From contig NC_083523.1 of NCBI RefSeq assembly GCF_032362555.1, forward strand, positions 6,361,501 to 6,425,500: a DNA stretch of 64,000 nucleotides. The letters are read 5' to 3'. Shown piece by piece: positions 1 to 10,375 of this stretch. This stretch comes from Amyelois transitella (taxonomy: Eukaryota > Arthropoda > Insecta > Lepidoptera > Pyralidae). Position 1 is the first letter of the stretch, and each line of letters starts with the position of its first letter. A program made the position numbers and the translations under genes. The notes below the pieces were generated by a model. It saw nothing but the letters and a program-made list of their open reading frames with translations, made no database searches and had not been told where the DNA came from.

Positions 1-975
1 CATTTTCAAACGTGTTAATAAACTCAGTATCTAGTAGTTAGTATTATTTATGTTGTATGAAATTATATAAACATATATTCACTTTATTAGTTTTAAACTA
101 AACCGCAGTTTTCTTTATTATAGGGATTATAGTAAGTCAATAATGGTCTCTTTTAAGCAAATCAAAACATTTGATTTGATGCCAAAGAATGGTAAAAGCG
201 AAAGGTGTTACCGACTGAACATGAACGAAAACACAACCACAGCATCTAATTGACAAAAAAATGTCTCGACAATGTTCTGATTTCTATGGATGATATGAGT
301 ATGAATGCTAACTACATAACACCCCTTATTTTGCGTCGGGGATTAAAAAAATCTAGAAAAGAAGAGAAAGAAGAAAGTGAAAGGAAACACCTTTAAGTGA
401 TTTCGATATAATTTAATAGCATAATCTCAATTTGATTTATCCAATTAATATGCAATATAGATAAGCAATTTCCCATAATTGACAAGTCATTTACTTCATT
501 AATTATGGTGTTTATGCTGACAGTCACATATTAATTTATTTTAAACAAGTCTTCAATCAACATTAGAAAACGGGTGGTAGCTTGTTATTGAAAGGAAACG
601 GTATTTCTATTATAATAACATGATAACACTTCAATGCATGAATGAAAGTTACCCATAATACAACAATTACTGGTAACATATTCTAATGAAACTATTAAAT
701 CCATATTTATTCAGCCTCAGCAAATCGACTAAAATATTATTATTCTCTAAATGAGTTAGTTTGATAAATATTAAGGGCGCAGAAATTTAAAATATCAATA
801 CACATTATTTCTTTGGCCTTCCTTTATTTCCAAAATACTAATATACATATCTATTGTGATATAATCATTTCTTCATCGTACAATTCACAACACCACAAAA
901 AATAATACTATTATCAATTAGCCTAAATTTCCAGTGAACGTAAGTAAATTGGCGAAATCAATTAAAAATAAAAAT
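1..975. other. AT-rich intergenic DNA, nothing recognised
   Basis: No coding frame with recognisable protein content, no RNA gene and no clear repeat was seen. The sequence is AT-rich with scattered short open frames that look random. Confidence 0.5.
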
Positions 976-984
976 TGTGGTTTG

Positions 985-1245
985 GTGCCGTGTGGTTCCC
1001 GGCACTATTACAAAAAAGAATAGGACCACTCCATCTCTTTCCCATGGATGTCGTAAAAGGCGACTAAGGGATAGGCTTATAAACTTAGGATTCCTCTTTT
1101 AGGCGATGGGCTAGCAACCTGTCACTATTTGAATCTCGGTTCTATCATTAAGCCAAATAGCTGAACGTGGCCATTCAGTCTTTTCAAGACTGTTGGCTCT
1201 GTCTACCCCGCAAGGGATATAGACGTGATCATATGTATGTATGTA
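985..1245 (+). repeat. SINE-like family A, near full length
   Basis: Full copy of the most frequent repeat in the window. It begins with a hairpin (GGTGCCG...CCCGGCAC), passes through the blocks 'ggaccactccat', 'ggcgactaagggatagg' and 'gggctagcaacctgtcac', and ends with the stem-loop GTCTA-CCCCGCAAGGG-TAGAC and a (TATG)n tail. Direct repeats TGTGGTTT flank it (about 976-983 and 1246-1253), which looks like a target-site duplication from target-primed reverse transcription. No tRNA-like head was found, so the origin of the 5' part is unresolved. Confidence 0.8.
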
Positions 1246-1254
1246 TGTGGTTTG

Positions 1255-4200
1255 AAACTGTGGTCAGATTATAATTCTTTGGCGCGTGTGTGTCCAACTG
1301 GTCCAAAGACTGTTGACAACATTCCAGTTATAATATAATTGGCTGAACCCAGCCCCCACGGCCATTATTCCTTCAGCTCATACCGGACTAACATTCCACT
1401 TTCCCTCCTTTCTGCTGTCAATCTTTGAGGTTCAATTTAATTGGTACAATATTGCAACACCTACCGGCGTTGTTTTACTAGATTACTGGCAGATTGATTC
1501 GTTTTCTTTCACGTTTTATAGCCTCCGTTATCTGGGGCACTGAAGCATCGTCTTGCCCATTGTTTTCATCGACTCAAGCTGTTTTATGTGAAGCGTTTCA
1601 AGATAAACGCTGTAGAAAACTGCGACTATTTATTTACCTTCGTTTCTAGCTAGCTGCTTTAGGTGCCTGTTGATTTCTAAATTGTGGAAAAATTACAACT
1701 ACAGTTTGTTACTAACTAGGTGTTACAACGTTTTGCCTGCAAACAAATTTCGAGTTTCTCTTACTGTAAAATGCACCCGTTTTAGTATTTTCTGAGATCT
1801 GTTTTTTTTTTCTCTTAAATTTAATTTATAACATAAAACAAGTTCACTAGATGTATCTCAATATTTTAAACTTTCGGAATCCAAATTCAGCCTTTCATAA
1901 AGATCCTACACAATGAGATTGACACCTGTTTAATATTATTGTGTTTAACTACACCAAGATAGATCACGAAACTAAACAAATGGTAAAGCAAGACTCCCGC
2001 AGAGCTATCCCAAGTGGAGCGATTCTTGACTGCGACCAATTTTATAAAACTCCCGATATTATCCACCAGAGCACACACCAGACGGAAATCCTAAGAATGA
2101 AACGCAAGTATGAAATTAACACAGTTCAAGACAAGCTGGTCGTTTGATTTCATCTGGTCATCGTGGGAACTACAACGATTGCTCAAGAAAGCAAAAATAT
2201 TTACTTTGAATTGTTGTGGTTAAGACAAGTTAAAATGTGGTTTCTTTCGCTACATTGAAGTAGTTGCACTAGCAAGATTGCGTTCAAAGTGCATTTTCTG
2301 TGATGAGTTCAAAGACATTAATATTGACGTAAAATAAAGGAGACGACAAATATCTGTTTTTAGAAAAATTATATCGTGATTGATTTAAATCCTTTACAGC
2401 ACTCATGGGACATCTCTCTTTATTAATGTCGGTGCAAACTACATTAATTCTCAAATCTCATATGTTCACAAGTATGATTCACGCGAAGTTCCACATCCCT
2501 TTTATATGTCACCAATGAAGCATGAATAGAATAGAGAAAGTGGTTTGGCAAAAGTGTAATAGTTTGAACAGAATGCATGTGTGTAAATTCGCACGCTACT
2601 TCCATTTCCTTCTAGTGATTGCACCGAGGACGTATAGGCCAAGGTAGCGAGTAGCGTGCAGGATTGATAAACGTATGATGACCATGAGCAACGGTATATA
2701 TTTTATGTATTCTTTATTGTAACATTTACAATGTGTAAAGTGCAATAGCCGGACTTGATGCTAATAGCAGTATCTAACAGTCTACTATTGGGTAAAGAAA
2801 AATAAAATTTGTATACTATTTTATATAATTTGGAAAGTCGTTAATCAATCTGACACAAAAATCTAGCAAATTCTAAAACAGATGTATTTATTTTATTTTT
2901 CGTAAATATCTCTCGAGACTAAATCATCATCAGGCATCGTCCTTATTTAAAACGCATCAAGTTTAATAAAACTACTACTAACTACTAGCTAACTACTAAC
3001 TACTAGCAATAGCTAGGAGAGAAGTTATTAAATTCATGAGAGAAAATGTAAAACTGAAAATATCCTGAAATCTTATGAATATAAATAGCAATAGGATAAC
3101 TCTTAAAATTGACCTATATTGTCGTTCTGTCCATAGGAAAGAAAATACTAAAAGTGATGATTTTAGAAACTGTTAGCTTATTAACGTTAACAGAGGAGTC
3201 TTTGTTGGAGTGGTCCAATTTTAGGACAGCTGCAGCTTTTCACTTCGATGATTTCAACGCATTAGAACCGACTGGGTCCAATTAACTTCAAACAGGCTTT
3301 AAATTTCTAATTTTACCAAATTGTTGTATATTTTTATGCTTCACTGACAGTTCCAAATGGTAGACATCGTCTTAATTTGAATAAAACCTAAAAAATAAGA
3401 GATTTGAACATCTATATGTTGTGGATATTTTTAAAAGGTTTCAATTGTGATTTTACAAAAGTGTTGGTTCCGTAGGAATAAACTATAGTTATATCTACTA
3501 ACGTTTTATGGGTAACAAACAAACATACTTTCGCATTTATATTTTTTTATTGGGATGGGATAATACCGAATCTTAAATGGTAGACTACGAAACAAACCGG
3601 AAATAACGTAACAATATAACATTTTGTACAGAGCCATACATTCATTATCCAATACACCAATATGGCATCAAACCATAGAAGACATTACCACAAATTACGA
3701 AATGCCGCCATTTCATGACATAAGAGGCTAAAATGCCGCATCAGAATGGGGACACGTGATAGCCTGATAGCCCAGGGATCGCCAGTGACCCTAAAAGGTA
3801 TAGAAAGCCGGAAAGTCGTGAGATGGCCGATTGAGCATCAAAACTGCCGGTATATGTAACTTTGTAAAGTCTGGCGTGAGCGATCAAAGATTAGGTATTA
3901 GATGAAATTGAATAGGGTATGTTTCTTACAAATTAAATCAAATGACTAGTTACTTCCTGAACTAATAACTGATTTTTCGGAAAATCATAGTCTGGAGTGA
4001 GTCATTGGCCGTGGTGTAGGTACTTTTCAAACATTATTATAAGGTGTTATTATGAGTTAAAGAATATTTATTCTGAAAATTACATTTTTAAAGCAAATAA
4101 AAGTGCTTGGGTCTGATTATCTAATGACTTTTTATAAATGTTATATTTCATAAAACCTAACATAATACAGCTTTCACTGCACAAAATAAAGGCTCCATAT

Positions 4201-4926
4201 TCCAAATGGCACACGGGTCGTGTCGCAACCGCAAACGTTTTGCAATGTGTACATCACTGCCATCCTCCATAGATCACAACCGCCAAATATCAAGATCATG
4301 ATAACTGAATCACGGTAACAATGGATTTCGTAAGTAGTAAGTATTTAATGCCTATAGAGCTTGTTCATTCTCCATAGTATAAGACTAGCAGTATTTCAGT
4401 AGATAGACATACATATATTAGAGTCAGCGGTTTCCTTCTGTCCTCGACTTGACATTATACCGATTGATATCTTTTTCAATAATATGTATTTTTTTTATAA
4501 TAAAATCAACAAATTTAAATTTAATAAAAATATAGCTCTGGCCGATGTTTCTTTCTAAAAACGTATACTACAAATGATGCGATTAATAAAATTACATTAC
4601 TTAACCTAGTACATACACTGAACAATCTGACAACTTATTTTAACTCTAATAGGTGTTGAATAACTCTTTAGATTTGGCATGAATAACATTAAATTAACGG
4701 TCAACCGTGTTTATAAGATACCTTTACGCGCTCTACACACGGTAAAATAAGCAATCGGATTATCTCCGTGTGAGTTAAAGGGTAACGGCTATAACCTATT
4801 CTAAATTCAATTGTATTCTTTGAAAAGGAGAACTTCAATTAAATTTCGTGCAAGTCGTCGAGATAATTCCTCAACAAAGAATCGTGTGAACATTAAAATG
4901 TTAAAAGGCTAATTCTACTAGCGTTC
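1255..4926. other. Gene-free AT-rich stretch
   Basis: About 3.7 kb with only short random frames. I see no conserved protein, no RNA gene and no repeat whose family I can name. Confidence 0.45.
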
Positions 4927-4982
4927 AACATTAGCCCATATGCATTTTTAATTTACATTAAAAATGCATATGGGCTAATGTT
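4927..4982. repeat. Perfect 26-bp inverted repeat
   Basis: Two 26-bp arms (4927-4952 and 4957-4982) are exact reverse complements separated by the loop TTAC. The arms contain CCCATATGCATTTTT. Such a near-perfect palindrome is expected to extrude as a hairpin. No surrounding terminal repeat or gene explains it. Confidence 0.9.
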
Positions 4983-5091
4983 TTTATTGGATATGCTTTT
5001 GACGTGCGCGCTATTTTGTATCATTTCAAGACGGAGTTAGAATATCGTATAGGCTTTTGGTGGGGCTTGGCTCCATTGGGAATTTCCAGAA

Positions 5092-5180
5092 AAATGGGAG
5101 TCGCTTCGCCTGACTCATCCAATCCTGGGTCCATGGTCAAGAGCGGATGCAACCGGGACTAAAGCCAGGAAGAAGAAGTC
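5092..5180 (-). repeat. Interspersed repeat family E fragment
   Basis: Reverse-strand fragment of a repeat seen elsewhere in the window (for example 39697-39836 and 59690-59905). It shares 'tagtcccggttgcatcc', 'gaccatgga' and 'attggatgagtcagg'. The family's class is not clear from sequence alone. Confidence 0.6.
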
Positions 5181-5769
5181 AAAATATGGTTAAATATAAA
5201 AATTATAATTAAAAAGTCAAATAAAACCTAGGTAATCTATAATATCAGCATCTGAAAATTCACGGAACAAGTTTAAGCGATAACAATTTGATTTGCCGTA
5301 ATATGACTTAAATCGGACTACGAAATGCAGACGGACATTTCACCCTTATGTCGTTGAAATATCAAATAGTCGAACTAAATGCTTTAATATATTTTTGGTT
5401 AGAGTGGCTAAGGTGTGGATGAACTGCCTGCATCTATCTTCCGGACAAGTACTGACCGCGATCATTCAAAATAAGAATTAATTGGTATCTCTTAGATAGG
5501 CATGTAATAAATTCGGAATAAACCTGTTATACCATCAGGTGAAATGGAAGACAAATACCTTATCGAATACTGAATTAAAAAAATTATACTGGAATGTCGC
5601 CCTAATGTAGTAAGTTAGGAGATTAGGAAAGGTAAAAAGTTACCCTCGTAACAAAATATTAACGAGATATAAACATGCAAGGGGCAGCATGATAGGTTAG
5701 GGTTGTCATACTGATAGTTTCAGTTAAATACAGAGGTAATATATAGATAAAAACTACGTGTTTTTAAAA

Positions 5770-8392
5770 ACATTCCCGTTCAAAAACTCTCCTCTCTCTT
5801 TTACACTCCTTAGATCTACATGTCCTTCCCCTTAACGCCACTCATTTTCCACTCAATCTCCGTCCATCTCTGCTTGATCTTATTATAACTTCCTCCCCCG
5901 ATATAGTCGCTAAGCACGGTCAGTTTAAGGCTCCAGGGTTTTCAGCCCATGACCTTCTGTTTTCTTCCTTTAGACTTAGACCCCCTAAACGTAGACACAA
6001 AGTCATCTTGTTGCGCAACTTTGCACATATTAATAAAGATTTGTTAATTTCCGATTTTGCTCGTGCGGATTGGGAGACTATTCTGAACCTGGATGAGGTT
6101 GATCAAAAAGTGGCTGCTTTCAACTCCTTTATTTTATCTATTTATGATAAACACGCCCCTCTTCATCCTGTTCGTGTTAAGCACCTTCCTGCTCCTTGGC
6201 TCTGCCCGGAAATCCAACAACTTATGGCGAAGAGAGACAAAGCAAAACTGAGGCTACGTCATTGTCCTTCTACCTTCAATCATAATACTTATGTTTCTCT
6301 TCGTAATCTGTGCAACCGCAAGTGTCGTGATGCTAGGCGGAAACATATTCACGATAATATTGATAATTGCCCACCCAACAAACTTTGGAAATTTCTTAAA
6401 GGGCTGGGGATCGGCAAACAGAGATTTGGTACAGATTTTCAGTTCAATCTAAATGAGTTGAACTTACACTTCTCTACCTCGCCAGTTTGTACTTCACCTA
6501 ATTCAAAACATGCAACTCTAGCTAGACTTCACAGTAATGTTTCTACTGACATTTCCCCGTTCGTCTTTGAATCGATTACATCTGATGAAGTACAAAAAAT
6601 CATAAATTCTATTAATTCAAAGGCTGTGGGCAATGACAATATTTCCTTAGACATGATTAAACCCATAGCAGACTTTGTTTCTCCTGTAATTGCTAATATT
6701 ATCAACAGCTCTTTGTCCTCAGGGGTGTTTCCTGGTGCCTGGAAGTTAGGGCTTGTTGTTCCTCTTCCTAAAATATCCAACCCTACTGCTTACTCCCACT
6801 TTCGTCCAATTTCCATACTTCCTCTTCTATCCAAAATTTTAGAACAACATGTTCAAAAATGTCTTTCTAACCATCTGGCTAAGTATAATATTTTGAGTCC
6901 CTTCCAGTCTGGCTTTCGGGTTGGTCACAGCACAACAACAGCACTTGTTAAAATCACTGATGACATTCGTCTTAACATAGAAAACAAAAATCTTACGCTG
7001 CTCGTTTTACTTGATTTTTCTAGTGCATTTAACTCAGTCGATTTCGAGATTCTTCTTGCAATAATGTACAGTCTTAATTTCTCCTCTTCTACCCTGGCCT
7101 GGTTCCGTTCTTATCTTACTGGGCGGCGTCAGTTGGTCAAGGTTGATGACAATCGTTCTGATTGGTGTAGTTTGGATGCTGGTGTCCCTCAAGGTGGCAT
7201 ACTTTCGCCAATTCTTTTTTCTTTATTCATTGATGGAATCACTTCTTCGCTGTCTTCCTCATTCCACCTTTATGCGGACGACCTCCAAATTTATACAGCT
7301 GCTACACTGAATAATTTCAACCATGCGATCAGTGTTATCAACTCCGATTTGGCTCGTATTGCTGAATGGGCCAATTCCTTTGGTCTATTGATCAATGCGG
7401 CCAAGTCTCAGGCCATTGTTATAGGTAGTCCTCACTTTATCTCTAAATTTAAGTCATTGGTGTTTCCCAAAGTTGTTTTAGGCAATGACACTATACCTCT
7501 TGCTTCCAAAGTCAAAAATTTGGGAATAATCATTGACGAAACTCTTTCTTGGTCCCCTCAAATCAATGAACTTAGCCGGAAAACTTTTATCTCCTTGCAT
7601 TCTCTGAGGCGATTGCAACAGTTCCTACCTTCTGATACTAAAGCGCTTTTGGCTCGTTCATTGCTCCTCCCTGTTCTCGATTACGCTGATGTTGCGTATA
7701 TCGACCTGACTGATGAACTGTTAAATAAGCTTGAGCGGATACAGAATATGTGCATTCGTTTTGTTTTTGGTCTTCGGAAATTTGACCACATATCGGAGTT
7801 CCGCTCACGTTTGAACTGGTTATCTATGAGATCACGTCGTAACTTACATATTGTCTCCTTTTTGTACAGTGTTCTTTTTAATCCCCTTTTCCCTAAATAT
7901 CTGTCAGAAAAATTCACTTTTCGCATCCATGATCCACGCCTTCGTTCCTGTAATACCCTCCTTTTACAGATTCCTGACTACCATTCTCAAACCTACGGTA
8001 AGTCCTTTTCCGTGTTGGCTGCTCGCCTTTGGAATAAACTGCCCCTTCTTATAAAATTGTCCCCTTCTTCTAATTCCTTCAAAATAAACTTAATAAATTC
8101 TTTCTCGAGTCTTGAATTGGTTTTGAAGTTAATTTAGAATATTAAATGTTTATATATTTTCTTTATTTATTTATTTGTATTTTACGTATATAATTGTTGT
8201 GTCTTAAGGATAATTCTAGTAAAAGAACTGTTGTTCACCCTTGCCTCAATTTTGTTTATGATCCTCTTACTGTCAGGTTGGCTGGAAGAGATCCCACTTA
8301 GGGATAAGCCCGCCTTTGTACTGTACTGTTTTTATTTGTAATGTACTCCTTTAGTGAACAATAAAGCATTTACTTACTTACTTACTTACTAT
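5770..8392 (+). mobile_element. 5'-truncated non-LTR retrotransposon (Jockey/CR1 group)
   Basis: LINE remnant starting inside the endonuclease domain. The frame is open from about 5770: a LLDLIIT motif near 5876 and a SAHD motif (the usual SDH motif, first residue pair altered) near 5942 mark the end of the endonuclease. The reverse transcriptase follows. The element ends with an AATAAA signal and a (TTAC)n tail at 8370-8392. The 5' truncation is typical of incomplete target-primed reverse transcription. No target duplication was identified. Confidence 0.88.
6008..8137 (+). CDS. LINE reverse transcriptase (ORF2 remnant)
   Basis: About 709 codons are open from 6008 (TTG, not a true start; the frame continues upstream to about 5770). 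Residues are counted from 6008. The reverse transcriptase has FRPISILPLLSKILE near 265, the LDFSSAFNSVD block near 337, GVPQGGILSPILFSLFID near 391 and the catalytic YADD near 421. The C-terminal part has the leucine/aromatic-rich layout of Jockey/CR1-type ORF2 proteins. In the family this protein nicks target DNA and copies its own mRNA at the nick. The frame has no stop across the reverse transcriptase, so the insertion is fairly young. It is not a host gene: the N-terminal endonuclease core is missing and it has no promoter or start of its own. Confidence 0.9.
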   Translation: MLRNFAHINKDLLISDFARADWETILNLDEVDQKVAAFNSFILSIYDKHAPLHPVRVKHLPAPWLCPEIQQLMAKRDKAKLRLRHCPSTFNHNTYVSLRNLCNRKCRDARRKHIHDNIDNCPPNKLWKFLKGLGIGKQRFGTDFQFNLNELNLHFSTSPVCTSPNSKHATLARLHSNVSTDISPFVFESITSDEVQKIINSINSKAVGNDNISLDMIKPIADFVSPVIANIINSSLSSGVFPGAWKLGLVVPLPKISNPTAYSHFRPISILPLLSKILEQHVQKCLSNHLAKYNILSPFQSGFRVGHSTTTALVKITDDIRLNIENKNLTLLVLLDFSSAFNSVDFEILLAIMYSLNFSSSTLAWFRSYLTGRRQLVKVDDNRSDWCSLDAGVPQGGILSPILFSLFIDGITSSLSSSFHLYADDLQIYTAATLNNFNHAISVINSDLARIAEWANSFGLLINAAKSQAIVIGSPHFISKFKSLVFPKVVLGNDTIPLASKVKNLGIIIDETLSWSPQINELSRKTFISLHSLRRLQQFLPSDTKALLARSLLLPVLDYADVAYIDLTDELLNKLERIQNMCIRFVFGLRKFDHISEFRSRLNWLSMRSRRNLHIVSFLYSVLFNPLFPKYLSEKFTFRIHDPRLRSCNTLLLQIPDYHSQTYGKSFSVLAARLWNKLPLLIKLSPSSNSFKINLINSFSSLELVLKLI

Positions 8393-8551
8393 AACATTAT
8401 TTAATTTGATTTGCATCGAGGATAACAGCAGCATTGCCTTAAATTTAAAAAACCTTACGTCGAAAAAATTGTAAGATACAAATCTTTACTCTTAACAATA
8501 TTGGTATGCATTTTGCTTTGATGGAGATAAATGGAGAGGAAAAAATAATTA

Positions 8552-8618
8552 TGCCGTGTAGACTAAGACCACTAAAGAATAGGACGACTCCATATCTTTC
8601 CCTTTAAAGGCGACTAAG
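8552..8618 (+). repeat. SINE-like family A fragment
   Basis: Short degraded 5' part of family A: 'gccgtgtag', 'gaataggacgactccatatctttcc' with changes, and 'aaaggcgactaag'. Confidence 0.6.
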
Positions 8619-8943
8619 AACAAAATTTTATACAAAGCATGCACAAAAACAGGTAGGTACTTAAGTATTGAAATATCCAATTTTTTGAATTACAATGTTT
8701 TGCTATTTCTTATTATATTTTTTGCGTTTCTGACCCTTGATTCGGTTCTCTAGTAGCAACATGCAGCAAGCAACCCTGCTTTAATGCATGGCCAAAATTT
8801 AACACGGTGCACTATACCTAATTAAAAAAAATGCATTGGGCTGTTAACGACATGACACAAAGTCAAGTAAATTAATGAAATGGTAGCTATTTTACTACCA
8901 ATCATAGCTACGCAAGACCAAAATAAAAAATAAGCGGGTAATT

Positions 8944-9008
8944 AAAATAAAAAGAACTTTATTAATTAAATAAAGAGTTTCTACAACAATAAAAGTTCTT
9001 TTTATTTT
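8944..9008. repeat. Imperfect AT-rich inverted repeat
   Basis: The left arm AAAATAAAAAGAACTTTATT (8944-8963) is the reverse complement of 8988-9008 apart from one extra base, with a 24-nt loop. It could be the ends of a tiny non-autonomous element, but no target duplication was found. Confidence 0.6.
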
Positions 9009-9636
9009 ATTAAATTAGAGACCATTATTTTAACCAATATAATAACTTTTTAAAACCCATTAGGAGATAACGTTCACACGTTCACATCTCCGCATCATGT
9101 CATGGCTTTATTATCTCGACGATTCTTTTGCCACAAGGTTAAAAACATTCATTTAAAGTGCCATGTTGGCGGGAGATGTAATCGATCAGCCATTTTAAAA
9201 CCTTCAACACCTCTGCAAGTCTCAATTTCAACTGTACCTTTGTGGGGTGGTGAGTCAATGCAAATTAAATGAAAGGTAAACAGAAAAATATTTTTTAATT
9301 TACAAATAAATAACAGTGATAAGCGATTCCGTGCCAGCAATAAATATCTCTTTATTTAAAGATGCCTCTACATTTTAGACAAATTTAACATACATATCCA
9401 TCTTTGTCCCACCCTTATGTCATTACTGAGGGTCCAGGTCGCCTCACAAAATTGCGCCAGGTTAATCTGTTCTGGGTAGGCACATTGAGAAGTTGGGCTT
9501 TCTTGAGGTCTCTGGCGGCATTCATATCCATAAGTATTTTTCATAAAAGTTGCAGTTCAATCGAAGCAGCACACTGACTATTTCAATAAAAAGATGACCC
9601 CTGCATGGATATATGTAACTACATAGATATGGATGG

Positions 9637-10206
9637 ATGGATATGTATGGATTCCTAATTAGGTGGAAAAATAGTACCGACATACATAATTTCGAGGACT
9701 TCTTCACTCGCACGTGTTCGGAAATCCAGTGGAAGTGTTATTTACCAATTGTCAAGGGCGAAAACCTGTACACCATTGTTGGTAATATTGCGTCTAAGAT
9801 TGGCATTTCACTTAAGCCCACAGACATTGATTTCATCCACCGGGTGAGACGTTTCAATAATGCTCAGACAAGTGAGATAAAACCAGCGCGTGATGCTACC
9901 CTCGCACCAAATATTATCGTCCGTTTTACTCAAAGAAAACGCAAGACAGATATGTTGACGGCGGCACGGGCGCGACGCGGACTCACCACTGCAGATGCCG
10001 GTTTGGATGGTCCAGCGAGTCCCATCTTCATCAGTGATCATCTTACACCTCAAAATAAATTACTATATAAGCAAGTTCGTACCATAGCCAAGGAAAAATT
10101 ATATAAATATGTATGGTTGTCAGACTGTAAAATTTTTGTGCGAAAAAGTGATACCTCGCATACTATTTTGGTGTCCCGTGAATCTGATCTCATCAAAATC
10201 AAATGA
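9637..10206 (+). CDS. LINE ORF1 protein, C-terminal part
   Basis: A 189-codon frame from ATG at 9637. From about residue 40 it reads KGENLYTIVGNIASKIG, then PTDIDFIHRVRRF, NIIVRFTQRKRKTDML and ISDHLTPQNKLLYKQVR. This is the layout of the nucleic-acid-binding C-terminal half of ORF1 proteins of insect Jockey/CR1 elements, which resembles the baculovirus FP25K-like domain. In these elements ORF1 binds the element RNA. The zinc-finger or coiled-coil N-terminus expected of a full ORF1 is absent, and the first 35 or so residues look unlike the family. This suggests 5' truncation with the ATG lying by chance in flanking DNA. Confidence 0.75.
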   Translation: MDMYGFLIRWKNSTDIHNFEDFFTRTCSEIQWKCYLPIVKGENLYTIVGNIASKIGISLKPTDIDFIHRVRRFNNAQTSEIKPARDATLAPNIIVRFTQRKRKTDMLTAARARRGLTTADAGLDGPASPIFISDHLTPQNKLLYKQVRTIAKEKLYKYVWLSDCKIFVRKSDTSHTILVSRESDLIKIK

Positions 10207-10375
10207 CTATGCCGTCTATTTCATTTCCAGTCGAATATGTTAAGTATAGTAATCATATTTAATACCCTAAACTCGTTTTGCATTTATTTTTATAGTAAGA
10301 AAACATGTACTTGTAATTATTTCTATATAGTCTTAAATTTTATTATTTGTTTCGAATATGCTGGTGGAACAATAA

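Larger units (their letters stand above)
8393..9636. other. Intergenic spacer between two LINEs
   Basis: Holds a family A fragment at 8552-8618 and an imperfect AT-rich inverted repeat at 8944-9008. Otherwise nothing recognisable. Confidence 0.5.

Noticed and set aside
1887-2147. Two overlapping 63-68 residue frames
   Set aside because: Random composition, no homology and no splice support.
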